Source: Chitinophagaceae bacterium
Lineage (GTDB): Bacteria > Bacteroidota > Bacteroidia > Chitinophagales > Chitinophagaceae
Length of the DNA: 64,000 nucleotides
Direction: 5' to 3'
Assembly: GCA_014379345.1 (NCBI GenBank)
Contig: JACMLY010000030.1
Span: 1 to 64,000, forward strand
Numbering within the stretch: position 1 is the stretch's first letter; each line of letters begins with the position of its first letter. Below are positions 35,524 to 44,043 of this stretch, one piece after another. Made by a program: the position numbers and the translations under genes. The notes under the pieces were generated by a model, which saw nothing but the letters and a program-made list of their open reading frames with translations, had not been told where the DNA came from and did no database searches.

Positions 35524-37986
35524 TCAAAAAACAACTCCCTTTAGAATATACTTCTTCCCTTTTTCAGTTTTAAAAGATAGGGTATACCCCATATCGGAAC
35601 TGGTGGATTCCAAATTCAATCCCTCAACAAACACCGCTGTGTTTGTTCTTACGACGCATTCGCCTCCTATCCTGGAAAATATTTCTGCAGTTTCCAAACG
35701 GTTATCATTCCAATTTATATTTACCACAAATCCTCCCCTTGCCACCAAACCTTTGACAGATCCTTGCTTCCAGGCATTAGGGATGGCGGGCAATAAATAC
35801 AAATCCCTGTCCTGACTTTGTAAAAGCATTTCGGCAACGCCGGCGGTTCCGGCAAAATTTCCATCGATCTGAAAGGGAGGATGTGCATCGAACATGTTGG
35901 GATAGGCGCCTCCGCCGCGATTGTAATTGGTATTGTCTTCTTTGGTTAACCGCATTAAATTCCGATAAAGTTTGTAAGCGTGGTTTCCATCCAGCAAACG
36001 CGCCCAGAAATTCACTTTCCAGGCAAGGCTCCATCCGGTGCCCTCGTCACCTCTCAATTCAAGGGTGCGCTTTGCAGCATTGGCCAGCTGAGGCGTTTTA
36101 ATAACAGAAATTAAATTGGCAGGATGTAATGCATATAGATGCGATACATGACGGTGATGCGGATCCACGTCTTCAAAATCTTTGTACCATTCCTGCAACT
36201 GCCCTTTCGTGCCAATGGAAAAAGGGTATAATTTTTCCGTTGTCTTCAGTAACGTATCTCTGAATGGAGCATCAATTTCAAGGACCTTACCTGCTTCGAT
36301 CAAATTGGAAAACAAGTCGCGGATAATCCCCATATCCATCGTGGTGGACACAGAAAGACCGGAAGCTTTTTTATCACCATAATAAAAATCATTTTCAGGT
36401 GAAGTGGAAGGTGCGGTTACCAGGTGCCCGCTGCTATCTGGCACTAACCAATCCAGTGTGAACAAGGCAGATCCCTTCATCAAGGGATATGCTGTTTCCT
36501 TTAAAAATTTTTTATCCCCGGTAAATAAATAATGGTCCCACAAATGACGGGTGAGCCACTGACTTCCAAGTGCCCAGTTAGCCCATTTGGGATCGCCTTT
36601 TCCTATATCTCCCACAGGATTTGAAAGCGCCCATATATCGGAGTTATGATGCGTAGCCCATCCTTTCATTCCATAAAATTGTCTGGCAGTTACGGCACCC
36701 GTGACGGAGAGATTTTTAAGCAGGCCAAACAATGGCTGATGCAATTCAGACAGATTGGTTGATTCTGCCGGCCAATAGTTCATCTGTACATTGATATTTG
36801 TAGTGTAATTAGAGCTCCATGGCGGGCGTAGCGACTTGTTCCAAATTCCTTGTAAGTTGGCCGGAACCTCGGGTACACGAGAACTGCCGATCAACAAGTA
36901 GCGACCGTATTGGAAATACAATGATTCAAGACCTGGGTCTTCGCCGCCTTTCGTATATGCTTCCAATCTCTCGTCCGTCGGCAGATTGGTTTTACTTCCT
37001 TCACCCTTGTTTATTGTTAATGAAACGCGGTTAAAATATTTTTGAAAGTCAGTGATATGTGCTGAAAACAATACCGGATAGGTTTTAACGACTGCCTTGT
37101 CCATGAATGCCCTGGCAAGTTTATTTTCATCTTTGCCCTCTTTATCAGGACATTTATCAAATCCATTAAAACTGGTGGCGGCAGACAGGTATAAAATTAT
37201 TTCGGAAGCATCGCCAATAGAAATGCCGCTGGTATCGGACGAAATTTTCCCATCCTTACTAACGGCCCTGATCAGTAAGGTAAAACGCATGCCCCTGCAA
37301 CCATCTGTGTCCTGATAAATTACCGGTTCTTTGTTTGCATTAAAATAGCTGGGGTCAACACGGGCAGGTGCTTTTCCGCGTAAAGCAAGTTCACTGTTGC
37401 TGATCACTTCTTTACGGTGCTGTAAAATGCTTTTCGCGCTTACCTTAATGGTTAACTGTTTTGGCGTACCCGATGTAAGGCGAACCACTATCACCTGGTC
37501 CGGCGCTGATACAAATACTTCTCTTTTATATTCCACCCCATCAACTGTAAACTTTGTCATTGACGTTGCATTTTGAATATTCAGGTCGCGATAGTACACA
37601 GAGGACTGGTTGTTTGTAAGCGTTTGTGTAATCAACAGATCGCCAAGAGGCATATAACTTTCGGAATACAGGCCCTGCATTTTTTTTACAAGCGAATTGG
37701 CCGTAGGATAATCCCCTTTGAACAGCGCTTCCCGCACTTTTGGCAAATATTCCGGGGATTGAGGATTCACATTTGTTTTAACGGGACCACCAGACCATAA
37801 CGTGGCTTCATTCAATTGGATCAATTCTTCACCGACACCACCGAATACCATAGCACCGAGCCGGCCGTTTCCTACAGGAAGTGCTTCCGTCCATACGGAT
37901 GCCGGTTTATTGTACCAAAGCTTTGTATCCTGTGCTAATGAAACTGAAGAAGAGATCAGTAAGGCCACTATCAATGAATGCTTCAT
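35524..37986 (-). CDS. Secreted GH95 alpha-L-fucosidase / L-galactosidase
   Basis: 820 residues, the usual GH95 length, with a signal peptide ending SLAQ. Motifs are intact: LWYNKPASVWTEALPVGNGR at the start, the catalytic-region Asn pair in NVQMNYWPAESTNL, THHNSDIWALSNPVGD, and the late FQIDGNFAGTAGVAEMLLQS with a catalytic Asp. GH95 enzymes invert alpha-1,2-linked L-fucose or L-galactose, both found in pectin RG-II and hemicelluloses. Domains: N-terminal beta-sandwich (to about 260), linker, (alpha/alpha)6 barrel and a C-terminal beta domain. It is divergently placed to the FG-GAP gene across 202 bases, so this gap should hold the promoter for both. Confidence 0.95.
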   Translation of the reverse strand: MKHSLIVALLISSSVSLAQDTKLWYNKPASVWTEALPVGNGRLGAMVFGGVGEELIQLNEATLWSGGPVKTNVNPQSPEYLPKVREALFKGDYPTANSLVKKMQGLYSESYMPLGDLLITQTLTNNQSSVYYRDLNIQNATSMTKFTVDGVEYKREVFVSAPDQVIVVRLTSGTPKQLTIKVSAKSILQHRKEVISNSELALRGKAPARVDPSYFNANKEPVIYQDTDGCRGMRFTLLIRAVSKDGKISSDTSGISIGDASEIILYLSAATSFNGFDKCPDKEGKDENKLARAFMDKAVVKTYPVLFSAHITDFQKYFNRVSLTINKGEGSKTNLPTDERLEAYTKGGEDPGLESLYFQYGRYLLIGSSRVPEVPANLQGIWNKSLRPPWSSNYTTNINVQMNYWPAESTNLSELHQPLFGLLKNLSVTGAVTARQFYGMKGWATHHNSDIWALSNPVGDIGKGDPKWANWALGSQWLTRHLWDHYLFTGDKKFLKETAYPLMKGSALFTLDWLVPDSSGHLVTAPSTSPENDFYYGDKKASGLSVSTTMDMGIIRDLFSNLIEAGKVLEIDAPFRDTLLKTTEKLYPFSIGTKGQLQEWYKDFEDVDPHHRHVSHLYALHPANLISVIKTPQLANAAKRTLELRGDEGTGWSLAWKVNFWARLLDGNHAYKLYRNLMRLTKEDNTNYNRGGGAYPNMFDAHPPFQIDGNFAGTAGVAEMLLQSQDRDLYLLPAIPNAWKQGSVKGLVARGGFVVNINWNDNRLETAEIFSRIGGECVVRTNTAVFVEGLNLESTSSDMGYTLSFKTEKGKKYILKGVVF

Positions 37987-38101
37987 GGTATGAGTATGTT
38001 TTTAGTAGTTACGCAACTTTTAGTTTTTGCTTTGCAATCTTACTAAAGTTATTGTTACCATGCCTTGCTTAATCACAAGAGGCTGCCAAATAACGGAACA
38101 T

Positions 38102-38136
38102 CCAATCTGGTCAGACGGAGCCGTCAGGCAGATTGG
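38102..38136. promoter_or_regulatory. Palindrome in the GH95 / FG-GAP divergent region
   Basis: CCAATCTG and CAGATTGG bracket GACGG/CCGTC: a 35-base near-symmetric element located 115 bases upstream of GH95 and 53 bases upstream of the plus-strand start. It could be an operator or just another mobile palindrome. No regulator gene is adjacent. Confidence 0.35.
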
Positions 38137-38188
38137 GTCAGGCTTTTTGAATAACTCAATATACTTTATCATTAACTTACTTGTGAAT

Positions 38189-39961
38189 ATGAAAAAATTA
38201 ACCGGCATATCTATTATTTTCTTCTTTCAATTAATTGCCATTTCCGTCAATGGAAAATGCAAGGCTAACGGATTCATGCAATACGCCGGTAAACAGATGC
38301 ATGATCTTCCAGGTACTATTATCATTCCTGCATCGCATTTTTTGCATGAAATTCCTAAAGGAAATATCATTACAGATGCGGCCGCCCTGGATGTTGATTG
38401 GCTTTTCAATAATACCGGTCTTGTTCTGAAATCAGAAACGAATATGATGACCCAAATACAGGTTTCTGAGGCGGGCAGGTATTTTCTTTATGTAAGAAGT
38501 CATGGAAAAAAAGGAAGCTCTTTTAAGATTGCAGTGAATGATACAGTAACAGATTCGGTTTTTGGAAATGAAACACTTTGCTGGAGGCAGGGCAACTCAT
38601 TTGAATTGAAATCGGGGATCACGAATGTAAAGATAACGCGCATCGATCCCGGTTCAGTATTGGATGTAATAGTCCTTACCAAAAATACCGGATTAAAAGA
38701 AAATGATATTATTCCGTATCAGCTACATGATGATGTGAAGCTTTTAAAGGAATATAAGATACCAGTATCCGGTACAGTAAAATTTGGTGATGTTAATGCA
38801 GATGGATTAACTGATATGATGGTTTTAACACCAGCCTATTCTTCCCACGTTTTTGATAACAGTGGCAAAGAATTATGGTCATGGAAGGCACCGGATTTGT
38901 ACATTAAAGAGCGATCTGAATTTGAACCGCCGGGTGTGATCTGGGATTTTGACAGGGATGGCAAGGCAGAAATCGTTCAATGGCGAATGATAGATGAAAA
39001 AGAGTGGCTTGTAATAGCGGATGGCCAAACAGGCGCTGTCAAAATAAAAACAGAATGGCCCACTAAACCGTTGCCTCATGTGTATAATAATTTTCGTCTT
39101 GCTATTGGTAAACTCACCACGAGCGATCCGAACGAAGTAATTGTTTTTACAGATATGGGCGGAACCATCCGGGTTGATGCCTATAATGCAGCATTGAAGC
39201 CGTTATGGAGTCATATCGAAAACAGGAAAAAAGACAATCTTGGTCATTATGTTTATCCGGTTGATCTGAATAATGATGGAATCGATGAAGTGCTTGTTGG
39301 CTCATTGTTACTGAACGCTAAAGGCGTAACGCTTTGGAATCGCTTTGCATTATTGAACGATAATCATGACCACGCCGATAGTTACAAGTTTGCAGACATA
39401 GACAAGGATGGAAATACAGACATCGTGACCGCCAATAGTGAAACAGGCATTTTTATTTACAGAGGCATGACGGGAGAGATCATCTGGCAAAATGTTGCTG
39501 AACATACCCAGCAAATACAGGCCGGCGAATTTCTGAAAAATGTTCCCGGCCTGCAGGTTGTCGCTGGTGGAAGAACCTATGGAAACCGGCAGATTGGAGA
39601 ACCTTATCTTTCAAGCCAGTTGTATTGGTTTGATAATAAAGGGAAACTCATTTTAAAATGGCCAGGAAATCCTATCAATGGCAATCCTGATTTCGTAAAG
39701 GGAGACTGGCTTGGAAATGGCAATGATCAATTGTTCTGGTATAAATTCAGGATTAACGATAGTGGCGCCGGTGAACTATATTTTCACGACCCTGTTTTTC
39801 ACATGTTCGACTTCACAGGCAATGGCGCAGAAGAAGTTATTACTGTAAACAGGGGAGTATTGCGTGTGTACGGCTCAAAAAATGCCCGTTATACAAACAG
39901 GGACAAGAAAAAAGACCTGAATTATTTAAAGAATTCAGTAGTTAACCACACTCATTACTAA
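38189..39961 (+). CDS. Secreted FG-GAP propeller protein, possible RG-lyase relative
   Basis: 590 residues from ATG 38189 (MKKLTGISIIFFFQLIAISV, a signal peptide); the frame is open 162 bases further upstream but that part encodes no signal. An N-terminal domain (about 25-190) looks like a carbohydrate-binding beta-sandwich (VSEAGRYFLYVRSHGKKGSS). The rest is a propeller with DxNxDG calcium loops: DVNADGLTDMMV, DFDRDGKAEIVQ, DLNNDGIDEVLVG, DIDKDGNTDIVT. These loops match those in the PL11 lyase of this window, but the lyase opening is missing. It may be a divergent lyase or a binding protein; its position opposite GH95 supports a pectin role. Confidence 0.85.
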   Translation: MKKLTGISIIFFFQLIAISVNGKCKANGFMQYAGKQMHDLPGTIIIPASHFLHEIPKGNIITDAAALDVDWLFNNTGLVLKSETNMMTQIQVSEAGRYFLYVRSHGKKGSSFKIAVNDTVTDSVFGNETLCWRQGNSFELKSGITNVKITRIDPGSVLDVIVLTKNTGLKENDIIPYQLHDDVKLLKEYKIPVSGTVKFGDVNADGLTDMMVLTPAYSSHVFDNSGKELWSWKAPDLYIKERSEFEPPGVIWDFDRDGKAEIVQWRMIDEKEWLVIADGQTGAVKIKTEWPTKPLPHVYNNFRLAIGKLTTSDPNEVIVFTDMGGTIRVDAYNAALKPLWSHIENRKKDNLGHYVYPVDLNNDGIDEVLVGSLLLNAKGVTLWNRFALLNDNHDHADSYKFADIDKDGNTDIVTANSETGIFIYRGMTGEIIWQNVAEHTQQIQAGEFLKNVPGLQVVAGGRTYGNRQIGEPYLSSQLYWFDNKGKLILKWPGNPINGNPDFVKGDWLGNGNDQLFWYKFRINDSGAGELYFHDPVFHMFDFTGNGAEEVITVNRGVLRVYGSKNARYTNRDKKKDLNYLKNSVVNHTHY

Positions 39962-39971
39962 TTCATTAAAC

Positions 39972-40120
39972 GCTGATTAGCCGATTTGATGAGTAGCAAA
40001 TTAGCCAATTTGAATACAGAATACAGCATATTATAAATCAATTTTTTATTAGCATCATCACATCGGCTAATAAGCATTCCACATCGGCTAATTTGCTAAT
40101 CATCAAATCGGCTAATCAGC
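39972..40120. repeat. Long inverted repeat between convergent genes
   Basis: The outer 21 bases at 39972-39992 and 40100-40120 are perfect reverse complements (opening GCTGATTAGCCGATTTG). Pairing continues with four mismatches to about 41 bases per arm. The centre contains a second copy of the unit CATCGGCTAAT. It fills the gap between the convergent FG-GAP and DUF4097 genes and ends two bases from the latter's stop, so it may stop transcription from both sides. Confidence 0.8.
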
Positions 40121-40121
40121 A

Positions 40122-41126
40122 TCAAATGCTTCTCGTCTTCTTCTTCTCTTTATTTTTCTCAGCAACTTTCATTTCTAAATTATGTCCTACAATTACCTGT
40201 CCGAATTCAGATTGAATTCTTACTGAGGAAGTACCGCTGCCTGACTTGCCTGCATACTGATGTTTAAATTTAGGCCCCCGGCTATCATCGTTCTTACCCT
40301 GCTGGGAAATAGCGAAATCGGTTTTATTGGAGAACTCTCCAAAGTTCGTATTGATATTAAAATTGGCTGAGAAAGTTTTATTAACATCCAGGTACAAATT
40401 TGAGAAAGTATTTACGATATTTATTTCTTTTACATTGTTTTCAAGAACCAGTTTTACACCACCACTATGTTCCAGGATCACGTCTACACGGCCGTTTAAT
40501 TTGTTGACAATGCTTTTGCCCGAAAAATGAATATTCAATTGTCCGTTATTGATGCTTTCAATGGATGCTTCGCCAAATTCAACCCTTACTCTTTTCACAT
40601 TTGCCAGATCACCTGCAGTAAGGCTCCCGAATTTCGATTCAACTTCTATTTCTCCGGTGTAATCGGGAATAATTGTTTTCCCGAATTCATTTTTTGCGCT
40701 TAGTGGATTGCGTGAAGGCATGTACACCATATAGTTAATGCTGAAGCCTTCATTCCGGTATTTTTCTTTGTCCTCTTTGCTGTATTTTTTATCCTGATTA
40801 TCAATATGTGTTTTGAAAAAAACGCCCGAGCCGGTTTTCCCATCTTCGATACGGATGCCGTTGAGGATTTCCTGTGCCCGTTCATCGGTGTTTGCCTTAC
40901 CAGTCATGGACACATCAACCTTCACTTCATTTTTATCCCAAGTGGTGATTTTCAACTCACCGAAACGGTTATCAAATGATACCTTTTCACTGGCGCCTAC
41001 ATTGTACGATTTACTGTATGTCTTTTTCTTTTCAATCTTTGGTTCTTCACCGGCAATTGCAGTATTCGTTAATGCCAGTCCCCCGGCGATCAATAAAATA
41101 CTATATGCTTTTAGAATTTTTTTCAT
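40122..41126 (-). CDS. Secreted DUF4097-like beta-repeat protein
   Basis: 334 residues with a signal peptide ending AIAGE. The mature protein is a regular ladder of short beta strands (VSFDNRFGELKITTWDKNEV, NIVNTFSNLYLDVNKTFSAN, VRIQSEFGQVIVG), the layout of DUF4097 or adhesin-like repeats that form a right-handed beta solenoid. No enzymatic motif is present. Its ATG at 41126 lies inside the last codons of the anti-sigma gene (26-base overlap), so it is coupled to the sigma/anti-sigma operon and is a likely cell-envelope effector or sensor for it. An in-frame GTG at 41129 is a possible alternative start. Confidence 0.85.
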   Translation of the reverse strand: MKKILKAYSILLIAGGLALTNTAIAGEEPKIEKKKTYSKSYNVGASEKVSFDNRFGELKITTWDKNEVKVDVSMTGKANTDERAQEILNGIRIEDGKTGSGVFFKTHIDNQDKKYSKEDKEKYRNEGFSINYMVYMPSRNPLSAKNEFGKTIIPDYTGEIEVESKFGSLTAGDLANVKRVRVEFGEASIESINNGQLNIHFSGKSIVNKLNGRVDVILEHSGGVKLVLENNVKEINIVNTFSNLYLDVNKTFSANFNINTNFGEFSNKTDFAISQQGKNDDSRGPKFKHQYAGKSGSGTSSVRIQSEFGQVIVGHNLEMKVAEKNKEKKKTRSI

Positions 41127-41688
41127 CACTTATAGTTTTTGTTTGTTTGATTTTTTTAATAATGAGAAGCTGATGATTTAACAGATCGGTCTGCAGCCGG
41201 AGGTTTTCAATCATTGCTTCCAGTAATTGTTCGCGATTTGGGTTTTGAGGTAATTCTTTTTTCAATGCATTGTAAGAACTATCAAGAGTGGTAATATCAC
41301 CAATAAATTCATTGTACAGAGCGGGCTGCTCTTTTGCGATCTTCTTCAATTCAGTTTGCTTCAATTCGATCAATTGAGTAAAATGATATACTTCTTTGGC
41401 GTACACCGGATTGATGGCATTCATAATTTCATTTGTCTGTATGTTTGAACCGTTGCCGGCAACGCCATTTGTAGCGGGTTTATTTGTAAAATAGAATACC
41501 CCCAATGTTGCCAATATTGTAACCGCCGCAACCGCGCTCCACCTAATGATCATCATTCGATGCAACTTTTTATCGCTTACGCCTGAGTGCAATTGTTGCT
41601 CTAATTTTTTCCACAATTGCGGATCGGGTTCATCGCTGTCGAATTCAGCACGGTGATTACGAACAAATTTTTCCAGCCGCGAATTCAT
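41101..41688 (-). CDS. Anti-sigma factor-like membrane protein
   Basis: 195 residues. A cytoplasmic part (about 1-45, EPDPQLWKKLEQQL typical of anti-sigma factors in this phylum) is followed by one membrane span (IRWSAVAAVTILATLGVFYF, about 48-67) and a periplasmic helical domain of charged heptad-like residues (LIELKQTELKKIAKEQ). It follows the ECF sigma gene by one base, and the DUF4097 gene starts within it, a standard sigma/anti-sigma/effector arrangement. No zinc-binding His-Cys-Cys motif of the ZAS type is visible, so it belongs to another anti-sigma class. Confidence 0.82.
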   Translation of the reverse strand: MNSRLEKFVRNHRAEFDSDEPDPQLWKKLEQQLHSGVSDKKLHRMMIIRWSAVAAVTILATLGVFYFTNKPATNGVAGNGSNIQTNEIMNAINPVYAKEVYHFTQLIELKQTELKKIAKEQPALYNEFIGDITTLDSSYNALKKELPQNPNREQLLEAMIENLRLQTDLLNHQLLIIKKIKQTKTISDEKNSKSI

Positions 41689-41689
41689 A

Positions 41690-42223
41690 TCAGCCTCCTT
41701 GTTTTAGTATCAACAATAATTTGTGTTTTGCCCGTATATACTGAGTACGCACTGTATTGTGGGTTATTCCCAGGATCTCTGCTATTTCTTCCTGGTCGTA
41801 TCCTTCCAATAAATATAAACTCAGCACGGTACGATAGCCATCGGCTAGTTTTTGTATTCCTTTCCTAACCTGCTCCACTTTATATTGTAATTCCAGTTCA
41901 TCTGATCTTTCTTCTTCCATCAGTGTATGGGCGGTAGACTTGTCCAATTCCACCAGATACAGTTTTCGTTTTCTCAGGATATTGATCGATTTGTTGATCA
42001 CTATTCTTTTCAGCCAGGCGCCAAAAGTGGAGTGATACTGGAAATCGTTCAAACAGCGGAAAGCATCTAGAAATGCTTCCTGCATTACATCTTCTGCATC
42101 GGCAGCATTGTTTACAATACGCAGGCTGGTATTATACATCGCCTTTACGTATTGCCGGTAAAGCGTTTCATAACTGGCCGTATCGCCCAGTTTGCAACGT
42201 TCTACCAATTCATCCCGGACCAT
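41690..42223 (-). CDS. ECF RNA polymerase sigma factor
   Basis: 177 residues. Sigma-2 region: YETLYRQYVKAMYNTSLRIV and DAEDVMQEAFLDAFRCLNDF, the core-binding and -10 recognition helices. Sigma-4 region: LYLLEGYDQEEIAEILGITH followed by NTVRTQYIRAKHKL, the -35 recognition helix-turn-helix. The ATG at 42223 is chosen; GGAG lies about 12 bases upstream, and an in-frame TTG at 42241 is the weaker option. It would be released from the membrane protein encoded one base downstream when an envelope signal is sensed. The regulated genes are unknown. Confidence 0.94.
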   Translation of the reverse strand: MVRDELVERCKLGDTASYETLYRQYVKAMYNTSLRIVNNAADAEDVMQEAFLDAFRCLNDFQYHSTFGAWLKRIVINKSINILRKRKLYLVELDKSTAHTLMEEERSDELELQYKVEQVRKGIQKLADGYRTVLSLYLLEGYDQEEIAEILGITHNTVRTQYIRAKHKLLLILKQGG

Positions 42224-42394
42224 TGTTGCAGTCAGCTCCAAAATGAGAAGGTTTTAAATTTTGAGTTAATTAATAGACACCGGCCTTTCAACCATGTTGC
42301 ATAGGAGGCAATGTTTTTTTAAGAGCACACTTAAATTTACCAAATACCCGATGGTTTATAGGCCAATCATTTAGCTGGTCAGGTCGGTTTTTCT

Positions 42395-42402
42395 TACTTT
42401 TG
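42395..42402 (+). promoter_or_regulatory. Candidate -7 element (TACTTTTG) for the acyl-CoA dehydrogenase
   Basis: An exact TAnnTTTG match 24 bases upstream of the ATG at 42426, implying a leader shorter than 25 bases. No clear -33 TTG is seen at the ideal distance. Confidence 0.4.
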
Positions 42403-42425
42403 CCGCTCACTGTAAAAAGCTACTC

Positions 42426-43610
42426 ATGGCGATACGTTCCGATCTGTTCACAAGCCCCGATTATTTTTTGGCAGATGATCTATTGACAGAAGAACAAAAA
42501 TTAATTCGTGAATCAGTACGTAGTTATGTAAAGAAAGAGATCTCGCCCATTATCGAAGAATATGCCCAGAGGGCTGAATTTCCTCAGCAAATTGTCAAAC
42601 AATTGGGAGAACTTGGCTGCTTCGGACCTACTATTCCAATAGAATACGGCGGCGGCGGGCTGGACTATATCAGTTATGGGCTCATGATGCAGGAATTGGA
42701 AAGAGGAGATAGCGGGGTTCGGTCAACAGCTTCAGTACAAGGTTCATTGGTGATGTTTCCCATATTTGAATATGGCAGTGACGAGCAACGACGGAAATTC
42801 CTGCCGAAACTGGCAAGCGGGGAATGGCTGGGATGTTTTGGCCTTACGGAACCGGATCATGGGTCAAATCCCGCGGGCATGCTGACCAATTTTAAAGATG
42901 CCGGTGACCATGTTATATTGAACGGGGCAAAAATGTGGATCAGCAACGCTCCGTTTTCGCAGGTTGCCGTGGTTTGGGCCAAAGATGAGGCCGGAGATAT
43001 TCGCGGACTGATTGTGGAACGGGGGATGGAGGGATTTTCGACCCCCACTACACATGGTAAATGGAGCCTGAGGGCCAGCGCTACAGGTGAACTGGTTTTT
43101 GATAACGTAAAAGTTCCTAAAGAAAATATTTTTCCGGATATAAAAGGATTGAAAGGACCGTTGAGTTGCCTGACAAAAGCACGTTACGGGATTGCTTGGG
43201 GGAGCGTAGGAGCAGCGATGGATTGTTATGATACGGCCCTGCGTTACTCCAAAGAACGTATCCAGTTCGACAGGCCTATCGGAGGTTTCCAGTTACAACA
43301 AAAGAAACTGGCCGAAATGATCACGGAAATAACAAAGGCGCAACTGCTGAACTGGCGATTAGGTGTATTGATGAATGAAAACCGGGCCACCCCACAGCAG
43401 GTATCCATGGCTAAAAGAAATGGTTGTGAAATAGCCGCCGATATTGCCAGAGAAGCAAGACAAATCTTAGGGGGAATGGGAATTACGGGAGAATATCCCA
43501 TCATGCGGCATATGATGAATATCGAAAGCGTGATCACCTATGAAGGAACACATGATATTCATTTGCTGATTACGGGTATGGATGTAACGGGGATAAATGC
43601 TTTTTCGTGA
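42426..43610 (+). CDS. Glutaryl-CoA dehydrogenase family acyl-CoA dehydrogenase
   Basis: 394 residues, cytoplasmic. Acyl-CoA dehydrogenase signatures are present: GCFGLTEPDHGSNPAGM (FAD/substrate region), KMWISNAPFSQVAVVWAK, and YSKERIQFDRPIGGFQLQQK. The closing YEGTHDIHLLITGMDVTGIN places the catalytic Glu as in glutaryl-CoA dehydrogenase, which oxidises and decarboxylates glutaryl-CoA to crotonyl-CoA during lysine and tryptophan breakdown. The Arg/Ser/Glu details that separate it from other short-chain dehydrogenases were not checked, hence the family-level call. It is a single gene with a TACTTTTG promoter element upstream and a heptamer repeat starting directly after its stop codon. Confidence 0.9.
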   Translation: MAIRSDLFTSPDYFLADDLLTEEQKLIRESVRSYVKKEISPIIEEYAQRAEFPQQIVKQLGELGCFGPTIPIEYGGGGLDYISYGLMMQELERGDSGVRSTASVQGSLVMFPIFEYGSDEQRRKFLPKLASGEWLGCFGLTEPDHGSNPAGMLTNFKDAGDHVILNGAKMWISNAPFSQVAVVWAKDEAGDIRGLIVERGMEGFSTPTTHGKWSLRASATGELVFDNVKVPKENIFPDIKGLKGPLSCLTKARYGIAWGSVGAAMDCYDTALRYSKERIQFDRPIGGFQLQQKKLAEMITEITKAQLLNWRLGVLMNENRATPQQVSMAKRNGCEIAADIAREARQILGGMGITGEYPIMRHMMNIESVITYEGTHDIHLLITGMDVTGINAFS

Positions 43611-43653
43611 GGTACTAAGTATGATGTACGAAGTACGAAGTACGATGTAAAGT
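43611..43653 (+). repeat. Heptamer run (TACGAAG)n abutting a stop codon
   Basis: GTACTAAG then ATGATGTACGAAGTACGAAG and TACGATG: imperfect direct repeats of seven bases starting on the base after the TGA at 43608-43610. An equivalent run follows the stop at 56598. Confidence 0.8.
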
Positions 43654-43734
43654 GTTTGAAATTAAATGGGGTTGTAATGTTATAGATGTGGGGATACATT
43701 AAATTTTCTTCTTTATTATTACAAGATCTGATCA

Positions 43735-43988
43735 TGATAAAAACTGTTTTCAACCTCGAAATTTTTCAGCGGTCATATAATTCTGCCACGGATATTTTTA
43801 AGATTGCAGGAATTTTCCGAAGCAAGAACGCTATTCCCTGAGGAATGATCTTTAAGATCTATTGCGGCAAACATTGCTGAAGGATTGGGAAAGAGGAGAT
43901 ATGAAAATGATTGTAAAAGACATTTGATTTATGCCAGGAAGAATGTAGCAACTTTTTGAAACTGGAAAATCTTTTAATATTTGTATGA
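43735..43988 (+). pseudogene. Broken four-helix-bundle (S23-type) protein gene
   Basis: From ATG 43735 the frame reads MIKTVFNLEIFQRSYNSATD and on to FRSKNAIP, then stops. In another frame (P)EE-stop-SLRSIAANIAEGLGKRRYEN then DCKRHLIYAR continues, and a third frame gives EECSNFLKLENLLIF. Together these match the order of the family of about 120 residues found at intervening sequences of 23S rRNA and elsewhere (SIAANIAEG is its hallmark). At least one nonsense codon and two frame changes make it a relic. It lies between the glutaryl-CoA dehydrogenase and shikimate kinase genes. The rest of this gap holds only the heptamer run. Confidence 0.75.
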
Positions 43989-44043
43989 TGTCAAAGTCCA
44001 GAACATCCCATCAGACCTCAGATTTCAAACCTCAAACTTCACT

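Noticed and set aside
38027-38188. N-terminal extension of the FG-GAP gene
   Set aside because: The extra 54 codons read through the divergent-region palindrome, and the protein has a normal signal peptide from ATG 38189.
43559-43753. Minus-strand frame reading FVLRTSYLV-type peptides
   Set aside because: The repeating peptide comes from the heptamer DNA run at 43611-43653. Such frames are common artefacts of these repeats.
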